The notes beneath the pieces are model-generated. The model searched no databases, was not told the DNA's origin, and worked only from the letters and a program-made list of their open reading frames with translations. A stretch of 64,000 nucleotides of DNA from Paracoccus aminophilus JCM 7686 (GTDB taxonomy: Bacteria; Pseudomonadota; Alphaproteobacteria; Rhodobacterales; Rhodobacteraceae), in NCBI RefSeq assembly GCF_000444995.1, contig NC_022041.1, forward strand, positions 780,001-844,000, given 5' to 3'. A program made the position numbers and the translations under genes. Shown here piece after piece: positions 45,535-54,726 of the stretch. The number at the start of each line of letters is the position of its first letter. Position 1 is the first letter of the stretch.

Positions 45535-45671
45535 GTCGTTTCTGGCCCCATGTTTTCCTCATGATCCGGCGCGGGCCATTTTGCTTTTCCTCGGCGCGTT
45601 TCCTCGTCCGGCGGGGCTTTTCATCGCTTCGCAATTGCCTATTCTGGCAGCCACGAAAACAGGAGGACGTC

Positions 45672-46154
45672 ATGGCACGCGGAATCGATTATGGCGGAAT
45701 GATGCACCGCGCCATGCAGGGGCTCATTGCTGACGTTCTGCGCTCGGTCGCGGCAGAAGGCTTGCCGGGAGAGCATCATTTCTTCATCACCTTCGACACC
45801 CGGGATCCGGATGTGCAGATGGCCGATTGGCTGCGCGAGCGCTATCCGGAAGAGATGACCATCGTCATCCAGCACTGGTTCGACAATCTCGTGATCGAGA
45901 AAGACCATTTCGAGATCACGCTGAACTTCGGCAACTCGCCCGAGCCGCTGCATGTGCCCTTCGATGCGGTGCGCACCTTCGTCGATCCTTCGGTCGAATT
46001 CGGTCTGCGGTTCGAGACCCAGAACGAGGATGATGACGAGGAAGACGACGAGGAAGACGAGGATGACGCCGAAGACGGGGTCGAGGTTGCCGAGGCCGAA
46101 GAGGCTCCGAAAACCGGCGCCGAGGTGGTCAGCCTGGACAAGTGGCGCAAGTAA
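45672..46154 (+). CDS. sspB: SspB-like ClpXP adaptor protein
   Basis: SspB delivers ssrA-tagged peptides from stalled ribosomes to ClpXP. The 160-residue protein has the alphaproteobacterial SspB core (MMHRAMQGLIADVLRSVAAE, HHFFITFDTRDPDVQMADW, EITLNFGNSPEPLHVPFDAV). A long acidic linker (DDDEEDDEEDEDDAED) follows, then a short C-terminal tail SLDKWRK likely to dock on ClpX. AGGAGG lies 5 nt before the ATG. Confidence 0.93.
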   Translation: MARGIDYGGMMHRAMQGLIADVLRSVAAEGLPGEHHFFITFDTRDPDVQMADWLRERYPEEMTIVIQHWFDNLVIEKDHFEITLNFGNSPEPLHVPFDAVRTFVDPSVEFGLRFETQNEDDDEEDDEEDEDDAEDGVEVAEAEEAPKTGAEVVSLDKWRK

Positions 46155-46202
46155 TCCGTCATAAGCCTGTCACTGCGAGGACCTAGGCCCCATATCAGCA
46201 TC

Positions 46203-46772
46203 ATGCTGGAGGTAGCCTTGTCCGACCTGTCGCTGTTTCTTGGCCAATTTCTGCGCCGCCCCTCTGAAATCCGCTCGCTCGTGCCGACCGGGCGCGCCGC
46301 CGCTCGCGAAATGGCGCGGCATGTGCGCCCGGAGATGGAGGCGGTGGCGGAAATCGGGGTTGGCACCGGCACCATCACCAAAGCCATTCTGGCGCGCGGC
46401 CTGCCGCCGGAACGGCTTGAGCTTTACGAGCTGAATGCCGCGTTTTGCGGCCGTCTGCGCGAGCTTTTCCCCGGCACGCACGTCCATAACCTGCCCGCGC
46501 AAGAGATGGTCAATGTCGGGAGGAAGGATCTCGATGCGGTGATTTCCTGCGTCCCGACCCTGCCTCTGCCCGACGAGATCCAAAGCGCGATTCTGGGCGC
46601 TGCGCTGAAAATGATGAAGCCGGGCGCGCCCTTCGTGCAGATCACCTATGGCCCCTTGCCGCCGCTCTCGGATGCGGTGCGCGCGCGCTTTGGTCTGAGC
46701 CACCAGAAAAGCCGCCGGATCTGGGCCAATTTCCCGCCTGCCAGCATCTATGTCTTCCGTCAGCTTGGCTGA
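46203..46772 (+). CDS. pmtA: SAM-dependent methyltransferase, PmtA-like phospholipid N-methyltransferase
   Basis: A 189-residue class I methyltransferase. Motif I is VAEIGVGTGTITKAIL, with the acidic ELYELNAAFC two strands later. Its size and the N-terminal FLGQFLRRPSEIRSLVPTGR match the Rhodobacter-type PmtA family, which methylates phosphatidylethanolamine to phosphatidylcholine at the inner-membrane surface. rRNA adenine dimethylases (KsgA) share similar motifs but are longer. The product would be relevant to the choline locus 6 kb away, since choline could also feed phosphatidylcholine. Confidence 0.65.
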   Translation: MLEVALSDLSLFLGQFLRRPSEIRSLVPTGRAAAREMARHVRPEMEAVAEIGVGTGTITKAILARGLPPERLELYELNAAFCGRLRELFPGTHVHNLPAQEMVNVGRKDLDAVISCVPTLPLPDEIQSAILGAALKMMKPGAPFVQITYGPLPPLSDAVRARFGLSHQKSRRIWANFPPASIYVFRQLG

Positions 46773-46774
46773 TT

Positions 46775-46794
46775 TTGGCATACATTTGCATACA
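46775..46794. promoter_or_regulatory. Tandem 10-bp direct repeat upstream of fumC
   Basis: TTGGCATACA is followed at once by TTTGCATACA, identical in 9 of 10 positions. Exact one-helical-turn spacing suggests a protein binding the same face of DNA twice. It lies about 95 nt before fumC. Confidence 0.45.
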
Positions 46795-46886
46795 GATTGC
46801 GAATCTCTGCCGCAGCGCCTAGAACCCCCACGAAACCGTGAGGCCGCCCTCTGCGTGGCCCACAAAACCGCGAGGGATGGAGAGCC

Positions 46887-48281
46887 ATGACCAAGACCCG
46901 CACCGAGACCGACAGCTTTGGCCCGCTCGAGGTTGATGCCAGCAAATATTGGGGCGCGCAGACGCAGCGCTCGATCATGAACTTCCCGATCGGCTGGGAA
47001 AAGCAGCCCGTGCCGATCATTCGCGCGCTTGGCGTGATCAAGCAGGCCGCCGCCGAAGTGAATATGGCGACCGGCAATCTTGATCCCAAGATCGGCAATG
47101 CCATGGTCGAGGCCGCGAAAGAGGTCGTTGCGGGCAAGTTCGACGACAACTTCCCGCTGGTGGTCTGGCAGACCGGCTCGGGCACCCAGTCGAACATGAA
47201 CGCGAACGAGGTCATCTCGAACCGTGCCATCGAGATTCTGGGCGGCGAGCTTGGCTCGAAAAAGCCGGTTCACCCGAATGACCATGTGAACATGGGCCAG
47301 TCCTCGAACGACACTTTCCCGACCGCGATGCATGTCGGCATTGCCATGCTGGCGCGCGATCTGCTGATCCCGGGGCTCGAAAAGCTGCACAAGGCGCTGG
47401 CCGCCAAGGCGGTCGAGTTCAAGGACATCATCAAGATCGGCCGCACCCATACGCAGGATGCAACGCCCCTGACCTTGGGTCAGGAATTCGGCGGCTATGC
47501 CCATCAGGTCGAAAAAGGCATTGAGCGCGTGAAACTCGCGCTTGGCGACATCTATGAGCTCGCGCAGGGCGGCACGGCTGTCGGCACCGGGCTCAACACC
47601 AAAAAAGGCTGGGACACTGCGATTGCCGCGAAGATCGCGGAAATCACCAACCTGCCTTTCGTGACCGCACCGAACAAATTCGAGGCTCTGGCCGCGCATG
47701 ATGCGATGGTGTTTTTCTCGGGCGCGCTGAAGACGGTTGCGGCCTCGCTCTTCAAGATCGCGAACGACATCCGCTTGCTGGGTTCGGGTCCGCGCTCGGG
47801 TCTGGGCGAGCTGATCCTGCCGGAAAACGAGCCGGGCTCTTCGATCATGCCGGGCAAGGTCAACCCGACCCAGGCCGAGGCGCTGACCATGGTCTGTGCC
47901 CATGTCATGGGCAATGACGCGGCGGTGACCTTCGCGGGTTCGCAGGGCCATTTCGAACTCAACGTCTATAATCCGATGATGAGCTACAATGTCTTGCAAT
48001 CCATGCAGCTCTTGGGCGATGCGGCGGGCTCTTTCACCGACAATATGGTCGTCGGCATCGAGGCGAACCTGCCGCGAATCGACAAGCTGATGAAGGAATC
48101 GCTGATGCTGGTGACGGCGCTGGCGCCGACCATCGGTTACGACAACGCCACGAAAGTCGCCAAGACCGCCCACAAGAACGGCACGACGCTCCGCGAAGAG
48201 GCGATCAATCTGGGCTTCGTCGATGGCGAGACCTTCGACAAGGTCGTTCGTCCTGAGCAGATGGTCGGCCCCGAAGACTGA
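46887..48281 (+). CDS. fumC: Class II fumarate hydratase FumC
   Basis: FumC interconverts fumarate and malate in the TCA cycle. It is the iron-free tetrameric class, stable in oxidative stress. The 464-residue protein has [14 protein letters not shown] near residue 100, [16 protein letters not shown] with the active-site His near 190, and the fumarase-family signature [13 protein letters not shown] near 320. It is a single gene with a clear terminator. Confidence 0.98.
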   Translation: MTKTRTETDSFGPLEVDASKYWGAQTQRSIMNFPIGWEKQPVPIIRALGVIKQAAAEVNMATGNLDPKIGNAMVEAAKEVVAGKFDDNFPLVVWQTGSGTQSNMNANEVISNRAIEILGGELGSKKPVHPNDHVNMGQSSNDTFPTAMHVGIAMLARDLLIPGLEKLHKALAAKAVEFKDIIKIGRTHTQDATPLTLGQEFGGYAHQVEKGIERVKLALGDIYELAQGGTAVGTGLNTKKGWDTAIAAKIAEITNLPFVTAPNKFEALAAHDAMVFFSGALKTVAASLFKIANDIRLLGSGPRSGLGELILPENEPGSSIMPGKVNPTQAEALTMVCAHVMGNDAAVTFAGSQGHFELNVYNPMMSYNVLQSMQLLGDAAGSFTDNMVVGIEANLPRIDKLMKESLMLVTALAPTIGYDNATKVAKTAHKNGTTLREEAINLGFVDGETFDKVVRPEQMVGPED

Positions 48282-48332
48282 TCCGCGCCTGCGATCTGGT
48301 GGCGTGATCTCGCGCCACCGATGACAATCAGG

Positions 48333-48365
48333 GGCCGCCGTGGCATTCTGCCGGGGCGGCCTTTT
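48333..48365 (+). terminator. Terminator of fumC
   Basis: GGCCGCC pairs with GGCGGCC across a 15-nt loop and is followed by TTTT. Confidence 0.75.
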
Positions 48366-48382
48366 CCATGCGGAGACCTTCC

Positions 48383-48586
48383 ATGACTGTCATCAACCTG
48401 CGTCAGGCGCGCAAGGACCGTGCCCGCGTCGAAAAGCGCGCCAAGGGCGATGAAAATGCCGCGAAATTCGGGCGTTCCAAGGCGGAAACCGCGCAGAGTC
48501 GTGCTGAGGCCGAGCTGAGCGCGCGCCGTCTCGACGGGCATCACCTTGACGGCGGCCGCGCGCCGGGCGAGGGCGCGGATGATTGA
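48383..48586 (+). CDS. DUF4169 family protein
   Basis: A 67-residue basic, helical protein. The family core MTVINLRQARKDRARVEKRA is present, followed by FGRSKAETAQSRAEAEL. The ATG at 48383 gives the usual start. Its stop lies 8 nt inside the next gene, so both are translated from one message. The family has no known function; its charge suggests nucleic-acid contact. Confidence 0.85.
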   Translation: MTVINLRQARKDRARVEKRAKGDENAAKFGRSKAETAQSRAEAELSARRLDGHHLDGGRAPGEGADD

Positions 48587-48842
48587 TCTGCCGCCTTTGA
48601 GCGCGCCCGCGAAACACTCGGTCACGATTGACGGGCACCGCACCAGCGTCAGTCTGGAGGAGGCCTTCTGGCGCGAGTTGCGCGCGATTGCGCAGGTGCA
48701 ACAGACCACCCCCGCCGCGCTGATTGCCGCCATCGACCACCAGCGCCCGCCCGAGGTCGGCCTTGCCACCGCGATCCGGCTTTACGTTCTTGCCGAGGTC
48801 AAGGCGGGGAGAAACCTTGCGGCGACGGCCATCGGCGACTAA
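48579..48842 (+). CDS. Ribbon-helix-helix domain protein
   Basis: An 87-residue protein with a predicted RHH fold: strand KHSVTIDGHRTSVSL, helix EEAFWRELRAIAQVQ, turn, helix PAALIAAIDHQR, then GLATAIRLYVLAEVKAG. This is the RHH_4-type pattern common in alphaproteobacteria (small DNA-binding dimers). It overlaps the DUF4169 gene by 8 nt. Whether it controls fumC or yebC, its neighbours, is unknown. Confidence 0.85.
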   Translation: MIDLPPLSAPAKHSVTIDGHRTSVSLEEAFWRELRAIAQVQQTTPAALIAAIDHQRPPEVGLATAIRLYVLAEVKAGRNLAATAIGD

Positions 48843-48889
48843 AAGCGCCCCACAAACCCTAGAAATGACGACATACGGGACCCCGCACA

Positions 48890-49633
48890 ATGGCTGGCCA
48901 TTCCAAATGGGCGAACATTCAGCACCGCAAAGGGCGCCAGGACGGCATCCGTTCGAAGCTGTTTTCCAAGCTCTCCAAAGAAATCACCGTCGCTGCCAAG
49001 ATGGGCGACCCTGATCCCGACAAGAACCCGCGCCTGCGTCTGGCGGTGAAGGAAGCGAAGTCAAACTCGGTTCCGAAAGACGTGATCGACCGCGCCATCA
49101 AGAAGGCGGTCGGTGGTGATGCCGAGAACTATGACGAGATCCGCTATGAGGGCTATGGTCCGAACGGCATCGCGATCATCGTCGAGGCCATGACCGACAA
49201 CCGCAACCGCACCGCCTCGAATGTGCGCAGCTATTTTACCAAATCCGGCGGTGACATGGGCCAGACCGGCTCGGTCAGCTTCATGTTCGATCGCGTCGGC
49301 GAGATCTTCTACAAAGCCGCGATTGGCGATGCCGATACCGTCATGATGGCGGCTTTGGAGGCCGGGGCCGATGATGTCGAGAGCGACGATGAAGGTCACT
49401 GGATCTATACGTCGGATCAGAGCCTGATCGATGTCGCGGGCGCGCTGGAAAGCTCGCTTGGCGAATCGGAGCATGCGAAGCTGATCTGGAAGCCGCAGGC
49501 GCCGACCGAGATTACCGATCTCGAGATGGCGCAGAAGCTGATGAAGCTGATCGACACGTTGGAAGATGATGACGACGTCCAGAATGTGACGGCGAATTTC
49601 GATCTCTCCGAGAGCGTGGCCGCGCAGCTTTGA
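48890..49633 (+). CDS. yebC: YebC/PmpR family protein (TACO1-like)
   Basis: A 247-residue YebC-family protein: [18 protein letters not shown] at the start, then [36 protein letters not shown] and [12 protein letters not shown]. Long described as a DNA-binding regulator, the family has more recently been linked to relief of ribosome stalling at proline stretches, like mitochondrial TACO1. This genome has very proline-rich proteins, such as the 1302-residue one in this window. ruvC genes, its usual neighbours, are not present. Confidence 0.96.
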   Translation: MAGHSKWANIQHRKGRQDGIRSKLFSKLSKEITVAAKMGDPDPDKNPRLRLAVKEAKSNSVPKDVIDRAIKKAVGGDAENYDEIRYEGYGPNGIAIIVEAMTDNRNRTASNVRSYFTKSGGDMGQTGSVSFMFDRVGEIFYKAAIGDADTVMMAALEAGADDVESDDEGHWIYTSDQSLIDVAGALESSLGESEHAKLIWKPQAPTEITDLEMAQKLMKLIDTLEDDDDVQNVTANFDLSESVAAQL

Positions 49634-49640
49634 TGTCTTT

Positions 49641-49679
49641 GCCGGAGCCTCCGGCGGGGATATTTAAGACATGAAAGAC
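49641..49679 (+). repeat. Dispersed 3'-end repeat copy after yebC
   Basis: A small hairpin GCCGGAG-CC-TCCGGC is followed at once by GGGGATATTTAAGACATGAA. It matches the copy after pgi in both the hairpin-plus-tail layout and the ATGAAAGAC end. Confidence 0.55.
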
Positions 49680-49680
49680 A

Positions 49681-50550
49681 TCAGGGTCGCAGGTCTTCTG
49701 CGGCCCTTTTGCATATGGCCTGCGTCAGCGGGGCGATGGCCGCGGCGATGTCGCGGCTGACCTGCCAGTAAAGCGGCACGTCAAACGGCTGCCCGGGGGC
49801 CAGCGTGACCAGGCGGCCTGCGGTGATCGCGGGGAGCGCCATGCTTTCGGGGATCATGCCCCAGCCGAGGCCGAGTTCGATCGCATGGGCGAAGGGTTCC
49901 GAGGCGGGGATGCGGTGGCCGGAGAGGCGAAGTTTCGCGCCGGTGGCGCGTTCGGCCCATCGCATTTGCAGCGCGTCCTTGGTGTTGAAGATGATCGTGG
50001 GCGCGGCGGCGAGGCTTTGCGCGGTGAGCCCTTGCGCGAAATGGCGCGCGTGGAATTCGGGCGTGGCGGTCGCGAGATAGCGCATATGGCCGAGCGCGCG
50101 GGCGTCGCAGCCCGCGACCGGATTGGGGTTTGAGGTGATCGCCGCCGAGACCTGACCTTGCCGGAGCCAGTCTCGGGCGTGGTCCTGATCGTCGATCACC
50201 AGATCGAAGAGCACGGGCAGCGCCGTCATCGCGGGCATGAACCAGGTCGCGAGGCTGTCGGCATTGACCGCGATTTTCAGGACCGCCGGACCCGCCTTGG
50301 GACGGATCGCGGTCTCGAGGCTTTGTTCGAGCAGGCGGACCTGATCGAGATGCTGCATCAGTCGGAGCCCGGTTTCGGTGCCGGTTGCGGGGGGGCCTCG
50401 GTGGATGAGCACGGCGCCGAGGCGCTCCTCGAGCCCCTTGATGCGTTGGGACACGGCAGAGGGGGTGAGCGAGAGTTGCGCCGCTGCCGCCTCGAACGAG
50501 CCGCGGCGGATGATCTCGGCCAGAGCTTCGAGAGCGGCATAGTCGTGCAT
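49681..50550 (-). CDS. argP: LysR-type regulator ArgP/LysG
   Basis: A 289-residue LysR-family regulator of the ArgP (IciA/LysG) branch. The winged helix-turn-helix is at residues about 5-60 (FEAAAAQLSLTPSAVSQRIK), and the effector domain follows. ArgP proteins sense lysine or arginine and switch on the exporter gene beside them. It is divergent from argO across 81 nt, the classic layout. The AT-rich gap, with TTAA at both ends of its central part, probably holds its site. Confidence 0.93.
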   Translation of the reverse strand: MHDYAALEALAEIIRRGSFEAAAAQLSLTPSAVSQRIKGLEERLGAVLIHRGPPATGTETGLRLMQHLDQVRLLEQSLETAIRPKAGPAVLKIAVNADSLATWFMPAMTALPVLFDLVIDDQDHARDWLRQGQVSAAITSNPNPVAGCDARALGHMRYLATATPEFHARHFAQGLTAQSLAAAPTIIFNTKDALQMRWAERATGAKLRLSGHRIPASEPFAHAIELGLGWGMIPESMALPAITAGRLVTLAPGQPFDVPLYWQVSRDIAAAIAPLTQAICKRAAEDLRP

Positions 50551-50631
50551 CAGTTTTCCTTAATCTGAATGAGAATTGTTAATTTGATTGATCATGGCCC
50601 ATCAGGCAAGACGAGGCAAAGGAGATAAGCC

Positions 50632-51228
50632 ATGCAATCCTATCTTGCCGGTCTGGGCATGCTCTTGTCATTGATCGTTGCCATTGGCGCGCAGAATGCC
50701 TTTGTGCTGAAACAAGGCCTGTTGCGGCAGCATGTGCTGGCGGTGGCCCTGTTTTGCGCGCTCTCAGATGCGCTGCTGATTGTCGCGGGGGTCGCTGGTG
50801 CGGGGGTGATCGTCTCGGCTCATCCGGGCTTTTTGACGGCGACGAAATGGGGCGGGGCGCTCTTTCTTTTCTGGTATGGGCTGCGGTCGTTTCGCGCGGC
50901 TTGGGTGGGCGGTCAGGAGCTGCATGCGACGGCGGGCACGGCGGTGCAGTTGGGTGCGGTTCTGAGCACGGCGGCGGCGCTGACCTGGCTCAATCCGCAT
51001 GTCTATCTGGATACGCTGATCCTGCTAGGTGCGGTTTCGGCGCAGGCCGAGAGCCGGTGGCTGTTTGCTTTGGGCGCGGTCTCGGGCTCGCTTGGGTTCT
51101 TCCTGCTTTTGGGCTTTGGCGCGCGTTTGCTCGCGCCGGTCTTTGCCCGCCCGATCGCGTGGCGCGTGCTCGACGCATTGGTCGGTGCGATGATGTGGCT
51201 GATCGCCTGGGGGTTGGTGCGCGGATGA
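50632..51228 (+). CDS. argO: LysE/ArgO family amino-acid exporter
   Basis: A 198-residue inner-membrane exporter with about six helices. Motifs are the start SYLAGLGMLLSLIVAIGAQN, with the family stretch GAQNAFVLKQGL, and TWLNPHVYLDTLILLG. It pumps basic amino acids (arginine or lysine) out when they are in excess, under control of the divergent LysR-type regulator. AAAGGAG lies 7 nt before the ATG. Confidence 0.94.
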   Translation: MQSYLAGLGMLLSLIVAIGAQNAFVLKQGLLRQHVLAVALFCALSDALLIVAGVAGAGVIVSAHPGFLTATKWGGALFLFWYGLRSFRAAWVGGQELHATAGTAVQLGAVLSTAAALTWLNPHVYLDTLILLGAVSAQAESRWLFALGAVSGSLGFFLLLGFGARLLAPVFARPIAWRVLDALVGAMMWLIAWGLVRG

Positions 51229-51284
51229 TGCGAGGATGATGTTGGGGGTGATCGGGAGGAGCTGGAGCGCTCCTCCCTTGGACC

Positions 51285-51503
51285 TTACCGCAGCAGCGTC
51301 CGGTCCGGCGGCTCGTGTTTGCGGTTGAGGCCGATATCGCGCAGCAGATAATCCGAGAGGCCGGTCACCGGCGGCGGCCGGTTTTTGCGCCGGATTGCGG
51401 CACGGATCAGCGCGGTGGCCACGGCCCAGATGCCGTGGGTGTCGATCAGATCGTCGAGAGGCGCGCGCAGTTCATGCGCCGGGGTCAAAGGCAAAGCAGT
51501 CAT
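51285..51503 (-). CDS. DUF1127 domain small protein
   Basis: A 72-residue protein. The C-terminal LSDYLLRDIGLNRKHEP is the DUF1127 (YjiS-like) signature, and the centre (THGIWAVATALIRAAIRRK) is a basic amphipathic helix. Small Arg-rich DUF1127 proteins in alphaproteobacteria have been tied to RNA turnover and phosphate or stress responses. A GGGAGGAGC/GCTCCTCCC hairpin at 51254-51277 lies beyond its stop. Confidence 0.8.
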   Translation of the reverse strand: MTALPLTPAHELRAPLDDLIDTHGIWAVATALIRAAIRRKNRPPPVTGLSDYLLRDIGLNRKHEPPDRTLLR

Positions 51504-51794
51504 GGGGTTCGTCCGCCTGCGCAGGGCAGGGCGGTCCTTATGTGGAAGGTTTCGAAAGGGGTGCCACGGCGCGCCGCAGGGTTGCGGGGCGAAAGAGGCA
51601 TCGGCTTTGAAGGGAGATCCCGCCGTCAGGTCGGGATCAGTTGCGGATCAGAAGCGCTGCGAAAAGCGGCGTCGGTGATCCTGCGCTTGCGCCATGAAGG
51701 AATGGGCAAAAGCGGTATTGGATTTGAATACGAACATTGGCCCCCCTTTCTTCTGTGATGGCGCAGGCCGCCAGTTGCGCAGAGATGGCTCATC

Positions 51795-51831
51795 AAAACA
51801 AGCCCGCCCCGCGCAAAAGGCGGGGCGGGCT
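51795..51831 (-). terminator. Terminator of the choline transporter operon
   Basis: The 12-bp stem AGCCCGCCCCGC / GCGGGGCGGGCT is followed on the minus strand by TGTTTTG. Confidence 0.85.
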
Positions 51832-51856
51832 GTGTCGGCTTGGCAACAGGGGGCGG

Positions 51857-52885
51857 TTAGCGCCCGGGATTGACCAGAGCGGCAATCACGCCCTTGCGGC
51901 TGACGATGCCGCCGCCCAGAACCGGCGCGGTTTCGCGGTCGGCCAAGGCCCAGAGCACCTCGCGCACCGGCAGATCGCGGGGCAGGGGGCGGCCCTCGGC
52001 CTCGCCCTCTTCGAGCACATCCTCGGCGCGCAGCACGGCCATCGGGTTCATATGGGCGACGAAATCCTCGACATATTGATCGACGGGATTGGCGATGATT
52101 TCGCGCGCGGTGCCGATCTGGACGATGCGCCCGCCCTCCATCAGCGCAATGCGGTTGCCCAGTTTGAAGGCCTCGTCGAGGTCATGGCTGACGAAGATGA
52201 TCGTGCGCTGGAACTTGTCCTGCAGCTCGAGCAGCTCGTCTTGCAGGCGCGAGCGGATCAGCGGATCGAGCGCCGAGAAGGGCTCGTCCATCAGAAGGAT
52301 CGGCGCTTCGGTGGCAAAGGCGCGGGCGAGGCCCACGCGCTGCTGCATCCCGCCCGAAAGATCGCCGACCTTGCGATCCGCCCAATCGGCCAGACCCACC
52401 GTGTTGAGCTGGTTGTCGACCTTGGCGCGGCGCTCGGCCGGGGACATGCCGGCGAGCTCAAGCCCGAGGCCGACGTTTTCGCGCACGGTCCGCCATGGCA
52501 GAAGGCCGAATTGCTGAAAGACCATCGCGATGTTTTTCAGCCGGATCTGCCGCAGTTTCGCCGATCCCGCCTTGGTGACCGAGACCATTTCGGTCCCGTC
52601 CCAGATCCGGACATCGCCGCGACAGACCTCGTTGAGCGCATTGACCCCGCGCAGCAAGGTCGATTTGCCCGAGCCCGAAAGGCCCATGAGCACGAGAATC
52701 TCGCCCTCGCGGACATTGAGCGAGCAATTGTGGACGCCCAGAACCTGCCCGGTCGCGGCCTTGATCTCGGCGCGGGACTTCTGCTGATCCATCAGCGGCA
52801 GCGCATCCTTGGGGCGGGCGCCGAAGACGATGCAGGCATTGTCGAATTCGACGGCGTTGCGCTCGGTCGTATTGAGTTCAGTCAT
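51857..52885 (-). CDS. choV: Choline/betaine ABC transporter ATP-binding protein ChoV
   Basis: A 342-residue ATPase of the ProV/ChoV family. Walker A is GLSGSGKSTLL, the Q-loop is AMVFQQFGLLPWRTV, the signature is LSGGMQQRVGLARA, and Walker B is ILLMDEPFSALDPL followed by VSHDLDEA. A CBS-like tail follows from about residue 285. It drives import with ChoW. The start at 52885 overlaps the end of choW by 8 nt. It is the last gene of choX-hydrolase-choW-choV. Proline-betaine import (proVWX) is the alternative; the bet genes beside it favour choline. Confidence 0.93.
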   Translation of the reverse strand: MTELNTTERNAVEFDNACIVFGARPKDALPLMDQQKSRAEIKAATGQVLGVHNCSLNVREGEILVLMGLSGSGKSTLLRGVNALNEVCRGDVRIWDGTEMVSVTKAGSAKLRQIRLKNIAMVFQQFGLLPWRTVRENVGLGLELAGMSPAERRAKVDNQLNTVGLADWADRKVGDLSGGMQQRVGLARAFATEAPILLMDEPFSALDPLIRSRLQDELLELQDKFQRTIIFVSHDLDEAFKLGNRIALMEGGRIVQIGTAREIIANPVDQYVEDFVAHMNPMAVLRAEDVLEEGEAEGRPLPRDLPVREVLWALADRETAPVLGGGIVSRKGVIAALVNPGR

Positions 52886-53729
52886 TGTGTTTCCCCACGC
52901 GCAGCATCCGATCAAGCATGATCGCCACGACGACGATGATTGCACCGCTTTCAAAGCCAAGCGCCGTGTTGACGCTGTTGAGTGCGCGCACCACCGGCAC
53001 GCCAAGCCCCGAGGCACCGACCAGCGCCGCGATCACGACCATCGAAAGCGACAGCATAATCGTCTGATTGAGCCCTGCCATGATCTGGGGCATCGCGCTG
53101 GGAAGCTCGACCTTCCACAGAAGCTGGCGTTTGGTCGCGCCAAAGGCGGTCGCGGCCTCGACCAGCGCCCGCGGCGTCGAGGAAATGCCGAGATAGGTCA
53201 GCCGCACCGGCGCGGGCAGCACAAAGATCACGGTTGCGATCAGACCGGGCACCATGCCGATGCCGAAGAAGACGATGGCCGGGATCAGATAGACGAAGGT
53301 TGGCAGCGTCTGCATCAGGTCGAGGACCGGGCGCACCCAGGAATAGAGCTTGGGGCGATGCGCCACGGCAATGCCGATCGGCACGCCGACCAGCATACAG
53401 ACGACGCAGGCCGAGAGGACCAGCGTCAGCGATTGCATGGTCTCGTCCCAATAGCCCTGATTGAGGATGAAGAGAAAGCTCAGCAGGACCAGCAGGCAGA
53501 CCTTCCAGCTGCGCTGCAATGCCCAGGTCAAAGCGACCATGATCAGCGTGAAGATCAGCGGATGCGGCAATTCAAGCAGCCACAGGATGCCGTTGATCAG
53601 GCTTTCCATCACTTTCGAGATGAAATTGAAGACGACGGACGCATGCGCGTTCAACCAGTCGAACACGGTTTTGGCTGTCTTGCCGACTGGAATTTTCCAA
53701 CCGGTGAGGAGGGCCGTCAGTTGCTCCAT
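52878..53729 (-). CDS. choW: Choline ABC transporter permease ChoW
   Basis: A 283-residue inner-membrane permease of the ProW/ChoW type with several long helices (FTLIMVALTWALQ, CLLVLLSFLFILNQGYW, TFVYLIPAIVFFGIGMVPGL). The EAA loop that contacts ChoV is VEAATAFGATKRQLLWKVEL. It forms the channel for the substrate bound by ChoX. It lies 67 nt after the embedded hydrolase gene and overlaps choV by 8 nt. Confidence 0.93.
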   Translation of the reverse strand: MEQLTALLTGWKIPVGKTAKTVFDWLNAHASVVFNFISKVMESLINGILWLLELPHPLIFTLIMVALTWALQRSWKVCLLVLLSFLFILNQGYWDETMQSLTLVLSACVVCMLVGVPIGIAVAHRPKLYSWVRPVLDLMQTLPTFVYLIPAIVFFGIGMVPGLIATVIFVLPAPVRLTYLGISSTPRALVEAATAFGATKRQLLWKVELPSAMPQIMAGLNQTIMLSLSMVVIAALVGASGLGVPVVRALNSVNTALGFESGAIIVVVAIMLDRMLRVGKHND

Positions 53730-53796
53730 TCAGATTTTACTCCGGCTTGCGGGCGCTGCGGCCCTCTCGCGATAAATGGCCGGTCAGGCCGCGATG

Positions 53797-54726
53797 TCAG
53801 TCCTTGAGAAAGGTCGAGATGATCTCGCCGGCCTGCTCGGGCTGCTCCCAGAAGAAATTATGCCCAAGACCGGTGAATTGATGAAACTCGGCTTTGGGCA
53901 GGGTCTTGCGCAGTTTGTCTTGAGTCTCGGGGCCGAAGAGCGCGTCCTGATCGCCCCAGAGGATCGCGGTCGGCGCCTCGATCCGGGGCGCGAGTTTGCT
54001 CCAATCGAGAACCGTTAGAGCCTGCAAGACACCCATCCAGACGTGATGGGGGACGGCAGCGGATTCCGCGCGCTCATGGGTCAGGAAATCTTCCGAAACC
54101 GGGGTCGGATTGGCGTACCAGTCCCGCATGAACTTGCTGTTCGGATCGATCTGTTCGGGCAGGGCCGGGACATTGTCCCACAGCCATGCCGTTGCCTCGG
54201 GTGGACTTGAGGTCGAGACGCTGGCCAGAACGATGCGATTGACGCGGCTCGGCTCGGTGGCGGCGAGAAAGGCCGTCGTCATGGATCCGAGCGAATGGCC
54301 GACGACATCGGCGCGTTTGATTTGCAAGGCATCGAGCGCGCCCGCAATGTCATGGGCAAGGCTGTCAGGGCCATAGCAGCAACTCGGCGCATCCGACGCG
54401 CCATGGCCGCGCAGATCGAAGGCGAGAATGCGGCGACCCGGCAGCTCCTTGCGCAGGACCGGCGCGACCAGAGACCAACTGCGGCTGTTGTCGGTATAGC
54501 CGTGGATCAAAATGATCGGCAGGCCGACCGCCGTTTCCGGCGCCTCGCCAAGCTCGACATAGGCGATATCGACGCCATCGGCCGTCACGACATGCTGGCG
54601 CGCATCGTTCCAGCCCGCCTGATCTGGCAGGGACACGGGAGCGGCAAAAGCCGTCCCGCCCCCGAAGTTTACCGCAAGGCCGGTCAGAGCCGCACTCAGC
54701 GCGATGGCGCGAAGTGCTTTCCTCAT
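53797..54726 (-). CDS. Exported alpha/beta hydrolase inside the choline transport operon
   Basis: A 309-residue alpha/beta-fold hydrolase with a signal peptide ending about residue 29 (GLAVNFGGGTAFAA), so it acts in the periplasm or outside. The oxyanion region is LIHGYTDNS near residue 75, the nucleophile elbow GHSLGS has Ser145, the acid is Asp261 in WGDQDALFG, and His289 is in GLGHNFFWEQP; the triad is complete. Its ATG overlaps the choX stop, so it is coupled to the choline-binding protein. I infer cleavage of a choline ester to supply ChoX, but the family includes esterases, lipases and dehalogenases and the substrate is not shown. Confidence 0.88.
   Translation of the reverse strand: MRKALRAIALSAALTGLAVNFGGGTAFAAPVSLPDQAGWNDARQHVVTADGVDIAYVELGEAPETAVGLPIILIHGYTDNSRSWSLVAPVLRKELPGRRILAFDLRGHGASDAPSCCYGPDSLAHDIAGALDALQIKRADVVGHSLGSMTTAFLAATEPSRVNRIVLASVSTSSPPEATAWLWDNVPALPEQIDPNSKFMRDWYANPTPVSEDFLTHERAESAAVPHHVWMGVLQALTVLDWSKLAPRIEAPTAILWGDQDALFGPETQDKLRKTLPKAEFHQFTGLGHNFFWEQPEQAGEIISTFLKD

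Noticed and set aside
52182..52727. Additional frames within choV
   Set aside because: They are out-of-frame shadows of the ATPase gene, which has intact Walker A, signature and Walker B motifs.
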